The position numbers were made by a program, and so were the translations under genes. A stretch of DNA of 64,000 nucleotides from Nereocystis luetkeana (taxonomy: Eukaryota; Sar; Phaeophyceae; Laminariales; Laminariaceae), in the NCBI GenBank assembly GCA_031213475.1, contig JARUPZ010000037.1:682001-746000 (forward strand). Direction: 5' to 3'. How positions within the stretch are numbered: position 1 is the first letter of the stretch; each line of letters begins with the position of its first letter. The notes below the pieces were generated by a model. It had not been told where the DNA came from and did no database searches. It saw nothing but the letters and a program-made list of their open reading frames with translations. Shown in pieces: positions 24,354 through 34,500 of this stretch.

Positions 24354-27300
24354 GAGGCGCGCGAGCGCAAGCCTTTTTTCTTGGTTTTCCAAGGAAAAAA
24401 TGCCTGTTAACGGTTCGTACGAGAGTAGGATGCGCCTTGTTTTTAGTGTCTCTGCAAGTGTGTGTTTCGCCGCTGTGTGTGATTCAACAATGTTTTCGGC
24501 CCCGTTTGTCCACCGCGCTCAACGCACACGGCACCAGTGCCAGTCCCGGCGGGCTCTGTGCACGCACACATACTAACGAAATCTTCTCGTGCTGGTGCGG
24601 TTGGAAGCAGGACAGAGTTGGTCGAGCTAGTTGCGGCAACGTGTGTAGGCACATGGCTGGTCCATGGTGAAAAAAAAAACTGGACCGTAAGATATCATCA
24701 CGTTTTTTTTTTTGAGCTCTATCTAATAAAACCCAACTCTACGAGTACTCGTAGGCAAAATGTGCCTGTCCACAGCAACGTTCGGTCCATATCCCTATGA
24801 CATGCTGCAGGTGGTATTATCAGGCCCACCCTTCTACTGATGAGGGAACGGAGAAGCAGGAGAAGCTCTGCCGTAGATGTCGTACAGCAGTACTGTAGTA
24901 GTGGCGGCACCTGGTACGAGAAGCTCGGTTGGACACACGTCAGGTTGCAGATTTTTCGTCTTCAAATTATGCCGAATTTCGAGTTGTGAACCAGGAAACG
25001 CACAACAAAATCGAGGATGTGTACGTGCACAAGGGATTCAAGGGTTAGACCGACAAGCCAGCGTACAGCGACGCTGACCCTGGCTTCGTGTGTCCTATTG
25101 CTACTGCTGCTGCTGCTGCTGCTGTCGTCGTTGCTGCCGCCGCCACGTTTGCTGCTGCTATCGATAACTTCCCTCGCGCTCAGCGCGTCTACCACGATTT
25201 TTTGTCGCTTCTACGATCTTTGCTTTCTTCGCGTTCTTTGTTTTTTTTGCGTGCTTGCTTCTCGCGGCACACTTTTTTCCCCAGACAAGAAACAAAAAAA
25301 CTCGGGAAAAGAAAAAATCGATTTTGTTTTTTCAGTGGTTTGGCAGGCTCCCTTTCGATTTTTTTCACCGGCTCTTTTTTTTTTGCACTTTCAGTTCTCC
25401 TTTCCTTTTTTCTTCTTTCGTTTGGTGTGCGTGCGTGTGCTCGGAGCACGGCACCGCGGGCGAGCCCGGCGCCGTCGCGGGTGTCAGCGGGTGCTGGCGT
25501 GTAGAGGGGGGGTTGCAAGGAGCGCGGTAGCCGTTTTCGTGGCCAGGCGTCGCGTGTGCCTCGAGGCACGAGGGAAGCAGTAATGGACCCTGTCTGGCCT
25601 CCATCTGTAGAATTATATTGAATATGTTCGAGTCGATAAGGGTCGTTTGGGATTGCAAGATAAGGTTCAAGCGGTGCATATTTTGGCGACCAAGCTGAAG
25701 TTCACAGAGAGAGAGCTATGCAGTCTGAGCACCAGCATTGTCGAGCTGGCGAACGAGGGTCACGGTGAGCACCGGGCTTCACGCGGGGCGGGCGATGGGG
25801 GGCACTGTGGCAGAGAGGGAGGAAAGCTTTACCCGGACCGAATCGGAGGCGAGGTGGTCGCGAGAGGGGCGGGCGGCGTACGAGGCTGAGAGAGAAGCTC
25901 TGATGTCCGATTTTTTTCCTTTTTAACCGGTGCAGGGTGTTCCAATCAGGAAGAAAATTAGAAATTTATTAGATGAGAGGAGACGTTTTTTTTGTTTCTT
26001 TCCGTAATTTCGGTTGAATTTTCATTGTTTTGCGGTGCTGCTGCTGTGCCGTGCCATGAGTTCTCTTTCGTACATACCACGTACATACAGCATATCAAAA
26101 GCACCCTACCTGGGGTGCGTACGTACGTACGGCATGCGGCGTGAGTAGGTTTAGCAGTCTGGGAGAAGGGATCTTTAGGGATGTGATTTACTTGAAAAAT
26201 GTGTACCGTGGTCTGCACTTCGGAATCGTCGTCCGCATCTGAGAAATTTCCTGGTTCGACGCAAACTCGGCGTAGCCTCGTTTGTGGCGAGTTTTGGCCC
26301 GTTTCGGCTGCGGTTTGGGGTCAGGGTTAGGGTTAGGGTTAGAGTCAGGGGTTGGGTTGGGTCTTCGCCCGTGCCTTCATCCCAACAGGAACCAAAACAT
26401 CCGAACAGCCTACCAACCTAAAGATCCCTTCTCCCAGATTGTTAAAGATCCTCTGCGGCGTTCGGGTTGTTTTCCTGGGTGGAGCATTTAGCTCTTGGCA
26501 TTTGCAAATCGCCTGTGTCCACCTAATTGTTTGGGCCGTCTGTTCCGTTCCATTCTTCTTCCTCGTGAGCGGACGACGCGAAGCTTGTGTATGTGGCGTC
26601 CGAGCTGCTTTTTCCTGAAGCATGGCGGGACTCTTGGCACTGTCAAGTCGCCAGTTTGCAACTACAATCATAAAAAACTACATTCAATCATGGACCTCTG
26701 TCCGCTTCGCATAGTTTGATGTACTTTTTCTTCCTGATCGAGCGTGGCGGGCGGCGTACGCCGCCCGCGGAGCGAAGCGCCTTGCATATTATAGATGCAG
26801 ATACCGGTAGTACGTACCCGACGTTTAAACGTACGAACTACAGCAGTACGTACTCGTAATCGTAATGTTATTCATATTAATATTAATAGTACAAATGGAA
26901 AGGACCATGGTGCAGCAGCACTCGCGGTGCGTACAATTAAAATACGTACAACTGCTGTACACACCCGCAGTTCTACGTCGGCGCGTGACTAGCCTGTACC
27001 TGTATGTGGTTAATGAGCTCCATGCCCGCGGGGATTCATATATGGACACCAGGTATGTACCCGTAATGTTTTGTACGAGTACGAGCACCGAGAACCTTTT
27101 CGTACCAAGCAGTACGTGGAAACGCGGAAACATGAACGTCAGCAGCACTCAGCAGTCAAAAGGGAGACCAGGACCAACCATCCACGGGCCACGATTGATA
27201 GCGCGGCCGCTACGAGAATATTCCACACCTGCTCATCGATGGCCGGAGATGACTGCATGGACATCCTTCTGCTCCGTTGGTGACTGTTGTTGTGGTGATG

Positions 27301-27510
27301 TTGATATCTCTGCGGGTGTCTCTTGAACGAAGCGTCGCGGTTGGCCCACCAGCGATGGCAAGCGATGACGGGTGCAATCGAGAAAGCATCACCTGGTGTG
27401 TTCTTCACGAACACAAGCAATGAGCTTGCCACCACCAGCGCTGACTTCATACCAGGGTAGAGATGAACGCGTTTGCAGCCACCTGGCTTCATGCTAGTCA
27501 TGGGTGCCAT
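9542..27510 (-). CDS. ABC-F family ATPase, probably plastid-targeted
   Basis: Soluble ABC-F protein with two ABC ATPase domains and no membrane segments; family members act on ribosomes (translation factors such as EttA/Uup/GCN20-like). Fifteen exons on the minus strand join in frame: 21616(or 21614)-21461, 20880-20799, 20224-20086, 19148-18987, 18160-17982, 17703-17625, 16738-16598, 15711-15634, 14778-14644, 13753-13646, 12926-12785, 12370-12333, 11540-11380, 10825-10699 and 9739-9542 (stop TGA). They give ~640 residues. ATPase 1 has [17 protein letters not shown] and [12 protein letters not shown]; ATPase 2 has [21 protein letters not shown] and [13 protein letters not shown] charged linker lies between and a coiled C-terminus follows. 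Exon 27510-27229 probably encodes the leader, but its junction to 21616 is unresolved. Introns at 20798, 17624 and 16597 begin with GC. An alternative donor at 10733 would remove 11 residues in frame. Confidence 0.85.
10842..10910. repeat. Pentanucleotide repeat (AAGTC)n
   Basis: Tandem AAGTC units degenerate at the right end. They lie about 16 bp from the intron side of the ABC-F exon ending at 10825, inside the intron before the last-but-one exon. Confidence 0.9.
10965..11200. repeat. Degenerate ~25-30 bp minisatellite
   Basis: Repeated variants of a unit like GCAGCCTTGGGCAACCAA-TTTT occupy the ABC-F intron. The copies are diverged in sequence and length. Confidence 0.6.
11863..11971. mobile_element. 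Palindromic MITE, family A, copy 1
   Basis: The ends TATTACGGGGGACCATAGTT and its near-perfect inverse (AACTATGGCCCCCCGTAATA) enclose an AT-rich centre with TTTTTACCAACAATATTTGG. There is no coding capacity. It is inside an ABC-F intron. Confidence 0.85.
15240..15480 (-). mobile_element. tRNA-derived SINE, diverged, minus strand
   Basis: On the minus strand 15480-15404 has tRNA-like A-box (TGGCTTGGTAGG) and B-box (GGTTCGAGTCC) sequences and a T-arm stem. The acceptor ends do not pair, so it is not a functional tRNA. The following body shares segments (GGTACGTGCCTTTAT, GGGTTCAGC in plus orientation) with the SINE copies near 31.5-34.4 kb. Confidence 0.55.
16425..16516. repeat. (CCA/CCG)n trinucleotide tract
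   Basis: A pure CCA/CCG run that continues a CAC/CCA-rich stretch from ~16300. It lies in the ABC-F intron just beyond the GC donor at 16597. Poly-Pro frames across it are not considered real. Confidence 0.9.
19785..19985. repeat. Degenerate repeat of TCGCAAAGCTA-like units
   Basis: Roughly 12-18 bp diverged units (ATCGCAAAGCTAT and relatives) fill this part of the ABC-F intron. Confidence 0.6.
20381..20449. mobile_element. Palindromic MITE, family A, copy 2 (internally deleted)
   Basis: It begins TATTACGGGGGACCACAGTA and ends TGGTCCCCCGTGA, and is about 40 bp shorter than other copies. It lies in the ABC-F intron. Confidence 0.75.
20696..20743. repeat. 9-bp tandem repeat (AGTTCTACC)n
   Basis: About five perfect units lie in the ABC-F intron beyond the GC donor at 20798. 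Confidence 0.9.
22289..22311 (-). CDS. Possible 23-nt micro-exon of the ABC-F gene
   Basis: The minus strand shows AAATGCAG, then 23 nt, then a strong GTGAGG donor. In one frame the insert reads LEQVKRG. Joined to the distal acceptor at 21614 this gives LEQVKRG-LMSNVDL, which resembles the strand preceding the first Walker A in ABC-F proteins. It needs one pending base from an upstream exon that was not found. Tentative only. Confidence 0.25.
23971..24106. repeat. 68-bp tandem duplication
   Basis: Two adjacent copies (23971-24038 and 24039-24106), each beginning CTTTCTTCCG and ending GGCACGGA, differ by a few substitutions. They lie within the presumed long first ABC-F intron. Confidence 0.9.
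24316..24353. repeat. (ATC)n microsatellite
   Basis: About twelve uninterrupted ATC/CAT units. Confidence 0.95.
25611..25926 (+). pseudogene. Exon-like fragment, possible GRIP-like domain remnant
   Basis: After a possible acceptor (TCTGTAG, ending at 25610) the plus strand reads [16 protein letters not shown] and, shortly after, [15 protein letters not shown], up to a possible GTGAGC donor at 25765. The spacing of aromatic and Leu residues recalls the GRIP domain of golgin tethers (an EYL...-like opening and a L-x-F-x-x-E-E close). A second frame ends [21 protein letters not shown] at 25926. It lies on the opposite strand inside the presumed ABC-F intron and has no visible upstream gene, so a dislocated gene fragment is the likeliest reading. 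The family resemblance is weak. Confidence 0.25.
26318..26346. repeat. Interstitial telomere-like TTAGGG repeats
   Basis: About three TTAGGG units in tandem, flanked by degenerate GGGTCAGGG/GGTTGGGTT units. Confidence 0.7.
26747..26768. other. Perfect 22-bp GC palindrome
   Basis: GCGGGCGGCGT is followed directly by its exact reverse complement. It could form a strong hairpin or act as a dyad binding site; no function can be assigned. Confidence 0.7.
27229..27510 (-). CDS. Probable first exon of the ABC-F gene: signal/transit leader
   Basis: Reading on the minus strand from ATG at 27510 (or the inner ATG at 27450) gives a hydrophobic stretch ([13 protein letters not shown]). It is followed by GDAFSIAP and a Ser/Arg/His-rich segment ending in SPAIDEQ at a possible CAG|GTGTGG donor (GT at 27228). 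A signal peptide followed by an A-F-containing motif resembles the ASAFAP-type bipartite plastid leader of stramenopiles. It is assigned to the ABC-F gene because it is the only minus-strand leader upstream and the ABC-F exons lack a start. The phase at this donor does not fit the next candidate exon directly, so at least one exon or a different donor is missing from the model. Confidence 0.5.
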
Positions 27511-28539
27511 GATGTGGAGTACAGCAAGTCAGCAAGCAGCACTGCGTCCTGCAGCTGGTCCATCTCTCGCGCGCGGGAGTTATATGTCCTGCACAAGCGA
27601 GTTTATTAGGGAAACTGGGACGTTCTGTGCACCTGTACAGCTGTAGCAGTCACTTCCGTCACTTCCGACTCTTCCGATTTTTATATTTTTTGTGTTTCGG
27701 TTCGTTGGTTGTGTTCGACACCGCACGACACAAATAAAATGGGAGAAACGAAACAAATGAAAACTAATAAAGAACCAACTTAAAACTGAAGCAAAATATG
27801 AAAACGAAAACAAAATTGATTGCGATATGATAGAAAACTGGAAAACGGAAAACGAGTCCTTTCAAGAATACTCGCTGGGCGTGCTGTCGGTGTCGTTGCT
27901 TCAGCCATGAGACATCAAACCAGAGGACAAAAAAAATCACAACAGACCAGTCATGCGTCAATAAGGACGGCAGCGCAGCATTACGCAGCACAGCAACAGT
28001 CAAGTGCGAAGTGCGAAGCGTGCAACGGACGCAACGGAGTCTTGCGTACGAGAAGTTGCGCCGGGGAAAAATAAAAGTATCTTAGTTTTACCCTGGGCGG
28101 GCTCGTTTTTGTTGAGTGTCGAAAACAGAAAGCGAAGATCTATCACAGCTTTGCTTCGATTTTCGTTTTCGTTTTTGTTTTTCGCATCGTTTGGTGACGA
28201 GACAAGCACGACAAAATAATTAAAAAATAAGAATATTGCCCAGGTGAAGGTTTTAAATCCCATCCAAAAATAGCAGAATAGTCAAGACAAGAGACAACGC
28301 ACAAGAGGCACCATCGGTGCCGGACCAGACACAACCAACCGCAAGGCCATAGAGCAGTTAGCGTAGGGAATCGTCTCAGCAGGCTATCGTCTGTAACGTA
28401 GGGGGCTTGTGCAGTTAAGCGCTGCCAGGAAACCCTGCTCCACGTAGTAAGTAACATAGATACCGATATTCAGCAGCTCAAAGCTGCAGCCATCGGTTCT
28501 AATTTCCGCCTTAAAAAAATATCCCGAAGGAGGGCGACG
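27511..28539. promoter_or_regulatory. Divergent intergenic spacer, likely shared promoter region
   Basis: This ~1.0-kb stretch separates the presumed start of the ABC-F gene (minus) from the start of the dehydrogenase-oxidase gene (plus). Its A-rich tracts and mirrored TTTTCGTTTTCG/CGAAAAC segments are the only structure seen. No coding frame is supported. Promoter role is inferred from gene orientation only. Confidence 0.4.
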
Positions 28540-31500
28540 ATGGCCACGTCCCGACCGATGAGCAGCCTCCGCTCATGGGCGCGCTTCGGCGCCTTCGCGG
28601 GGCTTGTTCTGGGCTTGCAGATACTACCTTCCTGCACAGCACTGGAGATACTGGACAGCGTAGTTGACCGCGATGGGGACGTGCTCATCGTGGAGGATAT
28701 TTTGGAGGGGTTCGGCAGGGTACCCGTTTCTGTCGACTTTTCAGCCGTGTCGGACCACATGTTCATCGCCTTCAAAGCAGGGGCGGTGCGAATCTACCCT
28801 GAAGGAGGAGCAACGGAGGTGGCGGCCGTCTTCGATACCTGCGTGGACATGGAGGAAGATGTGAGAGAGCTTCTAGGGTTGTTCCTTTCGTCGTGCACTC
28901 ACGATGAGTCAAGTTGTAACGAATAACGAATCTAACGCATATATCTCAGTTCGCAGTTCGCGGTTTGAGTACGTTTTTTTACCGAAATTTTTATTGTACG
29001 TATATTTTTGTCCGCTGTGGTGTGGCCCTTATCTCATATCCGGGGTGAGCGTGACTCGTGACTTTGCCAACGGTAGGCGATGCATATTGGCTTGGCTCCA
29101 TACCTCTATGCGTGTTTAAGGGAAATCATAGTACTGGGTGCCTGGGTGCTCGCATACAGCAATACCAGCAGCAAGGGTATATGCCGCCGCCAGCAACACG
29201 AGTTTCTGTTTCTACGAAAGTTTGGCCTACCGTACACAAATCTTGACCAAACGTGATGCCAATCTCGGAAGGCCGTCATGAGTGTTGATATGTTCGGGCA
29301 GCAGCAGTAGCACCGCCACCACCACCACCGCCACAACCACCACTATCGGGCAGGCAATATCGCCATCATAGCCCTGCCTCTTTGCTCCAGGCGCATCGCA
29401 TAAACGCAGCTCGCCTGCTGACACGACCCACGGCCTACCTCACGGCGTAGGTATTATAGATACGTTTCGTACATACGTACAGCAAAGTCCTTCCAATTTC
29501 CAATATTCAAAATAGTAGCCTACGAGTAGCTTCTCTGTGTCTAGTGAGCGACAAAATCAAAGTACAGCCGCTTATGAGTAGGTCCGCTGAATTTCGACAA
29601 GGAAAATTCGACGTCTGCAACCTGCTGCAACGAATATACAGCACCTCAGCAAGCCAGCATCGTACCTATACAACGTAGAAGCATCGTATGATAGTTGTAA
29701 ATGCATGTCGTAAGTCGCACCATGTACGGAGCTCTGTTGTGTCTGACCTGCGGCTGTGCTTCTGTGTCGACCATCCGATGCATCTATTCTTACATTTTGA
29801 TACGAGTATACGCGAATCATATAGGAGTACAAGTACCCGGTGTGTACATGCTGCTGAAACGCGATACCCACTTCGTATCAATATCAATACCACTACTCCT
29901 GCTCTACCAGGTATGATGTGCGATCTGCTGCTGTGTATTGTTGTTGTTGTTGTTGTTGTTCTCACATTAACTCTCTGACGAAGGAGTCCGTGGTCACACA
30001 AAAGGTGCTGGAGCCCTAGGAAGATCCGAAAAACAAAAAAAAACGAAAATTCGGCTGCCTCAAAATACACGAGACGAAGAAAGCGCACACGAGCTAAAAC
30101 GGTATGTCGAGCATCACCAGCTTTCGAGTTTTGATTCCCCCCGTGCTATGAATAGCCAAGCCGAAGCTCCAAGTTGCACAGCAGCACGGCAGCACGGCAG
30201 CGGCACTCAGACACTCTGACTCTGACTCAGACCCTTTCAACCGGCTGAACACGTTCTGTGTTGTGTTCCGGACGGCACATCACCACATCACAGCGCATTA
30301 CAGCAGTACGAATATAAATGTAATACCACCTGGTACCACCTGGTACGTTTTATGGATTCTTCATTCTTTGCTAATAAACGACCCGACCAGAACCAGCAGC
30401 AAAACTGAACTGCAAGGAGTACAAATTAAAATGAAAAGATTTTAACATGTTGCAAAGTCGTAACACCCTCCCTTATTATCTGGGTTATATAGTGTCAGTG
30501 CGCAGAATGATTATGTAAACGTTTTGTCCTGTTGACCCGGGCAGCATCCAGGGGAGTCACTGGCCTATATCCTTGACAAGGAAATACATACCAGGTATAG
30601 AATACGCGCGAACGGCTTATCATAAAAATAGGAAATTCAGTAAAAATGGGATATAGACGAGACATAATACGCAGCTTGCAAAGTTGAGTACCAGGATCAA
30701 CTATTGTTGTTGTTGTTGTTGTTGTTCGCACATTAACTCACAATACAATGCAATCCGTGGTCAATATAATCAGTCGAACTCTCAGCTGACGTATTTCCTA
30801 ATTTTATAAAATAAACAAACCCATGGTATTCTCGTTCGTGTCTTACCAAACAGAAGTACTATCTGACAGCACTCCAGATAGCAGGCAGGTGTGTTCTTCT
30901 TTCGTTTTCACGACTACCGTGCGTTTCGTACGGTGCAGGCAGCACTTCAGACAGCCTCCGCTGTAGTCAGCAGCCACGAGTTGGTTAGTGGTGGGAACGG
31001 GGGTAACTCTATGTTATATTAGTTGAGAGGATATACCCGTGGCCATGTTAGTTCAGTTTTGCACATTGGTTTTATCTTGTGTGCGCTTTTTCCGTCTCGT
31101 GTATTTTGAGGCAGCCGAATTTTCGTTTTTTTTTCGTTTTCGGATCTTCCTAGGGCTCCAGCACCTTTTGTGTGACCACGGACTCCTTCGTCGTTGCGTC
31201 AGAGAGTTAATGTGAGAACAACAACAACAAACAACTACCAAACAGAAGTACCACGTACGTACAGCATTCGAAGATCAGGCATGCCTCGTCTGCCCGTGTG
31301 TGATTCCGGTAATAAATAATACCTGGTACCAGGTATCGCGTATCATGCCGCCTTTGTATTGTCCGCCTTCCGTCCCTCTCTTCCACTATTAATACTGCCG
31401 TGATACCACACACGACACTCTCATTACGTCTATCCTTGTGACGGTGTCTATTTTGTATACCAGGTATATTCATATGTAGCGCCGGTCGCCCCGGTGGTTC

Positions 31501-34500
31501 AAGTGGTTAACCTCGAATTCTACTTGTTTGAGTCCTGGGTTCGAGCCCCAGGAGGGTCGGACTTTGACTTTATTTGCAAAAATAAAAAAAAAAGGATTCA
31601 ATTGTTGAGAGCGCCTTGCAGCGTGGGTAGGCACAATTCGATGCGAGTCGACGAGGGAAGAAAAGGCTGAAATCTTCTCGCGATAAAAATGAAGGCACGT
31701 ACCGTAGCGGGAAGGGGGGAGAAGAGCCTGCTATGTGACCCCGGATCTGAGTTACGAGTTGGAAGGAGAGAGAGAAGAAGATGTGCGAAGATAATGAATG
31801 GGATGGAAAAAAAATAAAACAAATAAAAAATATGGTATGGGTATTTTTTCAATATTTTTTTTGCTCATCCCATTCATTATCTTCGCACATCTTCTTCTCT
31901 TCTCTCCTTCCAACTCGTAACTCAGATCCGGGGTCATATAGCAGGCTCTTCTCCCCCCTTCCCGCTACGGTACGTGCCTTCATTTCTATCGCGAGAAGAG
32001 TTCAGCCTTTTCTTCCCTCGTCGACTCGCATCGAATTTTTCGGTATGGTATGGTATGGTATGATATGAAGATTTGACAGGCCCTTCACATCGTAGGGGAC
32101 GGTTGGAGCAATACGAGTACAAGTTGAGAGTAGTCCAGATAAAGCAGTAGTTACAAACACATTACACACTACAGGAAGGTATATTATGGGGAACGGTTCC
32201 CCTGGCAGTTTGTCTCTTGTGTGGTATTAATAGCGGTGGTGTGGAGGACACACCGAGGTGGGTTGATGCCTCAGGTCTACACCGAACGGAGTGACAGCTA
32301 TTATAAATAGTAGTATTAATAGTAGACCTTGGGTGATCTTGAATTTGTGTTTCTAGTAACAATTCATACCCCTGGTAGGGGAAAAGGGGACCTGGCACCC
32401 GCATCAACCAAGCATTTTACTTGTACACGTGATCTGTATTATTTAAAGTAGTTTATCACATTATTACCCTTTGGCTTCGATCATTAGGCCCCAGGGATTT
32501 AGCTTCCGCAAACATAACAAATGCGGTCATGGCGTGAGCCCGCACAGCAGTACAGCAGTACGAGCATTGCCACGCTGCGCGCGTGTCGTTGAAGCTCTTA
32601 GACCTTACACTCCTATCCTCATCTTATGCATGATATTGATGTGGTACTACTGGAGGTGGGAACACCCTACTCGTACTGCTGTGTACTCGTAGCCCGATTT
32701 ACTTGTATGGATCAAATCGAACCTCTGGTTTGGGTGGCCGATGCCGCTGCAACCGTCATTCGTTTTTTTTTTTTCTACTTTCACCCTTTGAAGCTCTCGA
32801 CTTCCAAGTGCTGTAGATATGCGCTCGTACGACGTACAATAGCGATTGTATCGTCTATCGTGATAATTCAAGGCCGTATGGTCGTGGCATCGTGGTGCAT
32901 ACCTCGCACAAAATGGACGCGGATAAGCAAGTCAGCGTGACAGCATGGCAATAGGCTTGGTTTCAGCTCTTCCTCTTTTACAATCTTTTTTCGCGTCTTG
33001 TTAATGCGATGCGAGTCGACGAGGGAAGAAAAGGCTGAAATCTTCTCGCGATAAAAGTGAAGGCACGTACCGTAGCGGGAAGGGGGGAGAAGAGCCTGCT
33101 ATATGACCCCGGATCTGAGTTACGAGTTGGAAGGAGAGAGAGAAGAAGATGTGCGAAGATAATGAATGGGATAAGAAAAATAAAAATAAAAATTGCAGCT
33201 TTGCAGCACAATGATGAAAGTTCGTTGACTTGAAACAATATTTTCGGGTCTCTAGGTTCCAACAAATTTAGGACGCACACCCACCACCATCTGTTGAGGG
33301 CCCGTCTATATATTATTTATACGTATAAACGAGAAGCGTTTTTCATGATAATCGAATAAGAAAAAATGACTTCGATTTGATTTGAATATAATTTCGTGAA
33401 AAGTACCAGGTATGCCTTTGGGTCCTGTCGAGTGTTACAAAAAAATCCAATAACGCACAAGGGTCAACGAATACCGGAGGGCATCCAACGAGGCGAGCGA
33501 CGGCCCGCGTCCTCTCCGGGGCGCCGCGGTCAGCGGCCGATTGCTTCTGCCTGCACCGCCGAAGAGACTATCACTCTTGGGACGTCTTATTAATAGGTGG
33601 GTGGCGCAGCCCCGAAGCCCCACGCAGGCAGCAGCGACGGGGATACAGCGATCGAACGTCTGAGCGAAGTCGTGACCTGGTCGGTGCCCATGTGTGTTTT
33701 GCGAGGCAAAGAGGGATGAAAAACTGGCTGCGACGGCCGTGTAAATGTCTGAGGCGCCGTGGATGGTCTACTCTGTGCTAGGGGCCGCTGGACCTCGCGC
33801 TGCGGCTGCTCCGGTCGCCCTGCCATTCGGGAATGGTGGATCTCACGTGTGAAGCAGCCGACGACACGGTTCACGCTTGCGTGGCTTGCTTCGGTTTCAG
33901 CAACATGCCACGTCGAGTTGGACGAACTCCCCAAATTGAATAACCCGAAGAGCAAAAGACAAAAGAAGTCCCTGAAGACTTCTTGTCGAATTCGTTTTTT
34001 TCGGTATGTTCGAATCAAACGTCAAGATGCCTGCTTGGTGACTCACTTTTCGACCAATCAGATGCAAATCAAATCAAACGTTTTTTTTTCTGGCGGAGCA
34101 TCATAAAAAAAAAAGTTTATCGTTAATGGGCCCTAATTGGTTCAAGTGGTTAACCTCGAATTCTACTTGTTTGAGTCCTGGGTTCGAGCCCCAGGAGGGT
34201 CGGACTTTGACTTTATTTGCAAAAATAAATAAAAAAAGGATTCAATTGTTGAGAGCGCCTTGCAGCGTGGGTAGGCACAATTCGATGCGAGTCGACGAGG
34301 GAAGAAAATGCTGAAATCTTCTCGCGATAAAAAATGAAGGGACGTACCGTAGCGGGAAGGGGGGAGAAGAGCCTGCTATGTGACCCCGGATCTGAGTTAC
34401 GAGTTGGAAGGAGAGAGAGAAGATGTGCGAAGATAATGAATGGGATGGAAAAAAAATAAAAAAATAAAAAAATAGCTACGTGGTACATAGCTACGCACTA

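Noticed and set aside
31487..31562. tRNA-like sequence with intact T arm
   Set aside because: The acceptor ends are not complementary and the same block recurs at 34.1 kb followed by an identical body, which marks a SINE.
33590..34018. 142-codon minus-strand frame in the first intron
   Set aside because: No domain, splice context or start environment; local GC enrichment alone can keep the frame open.
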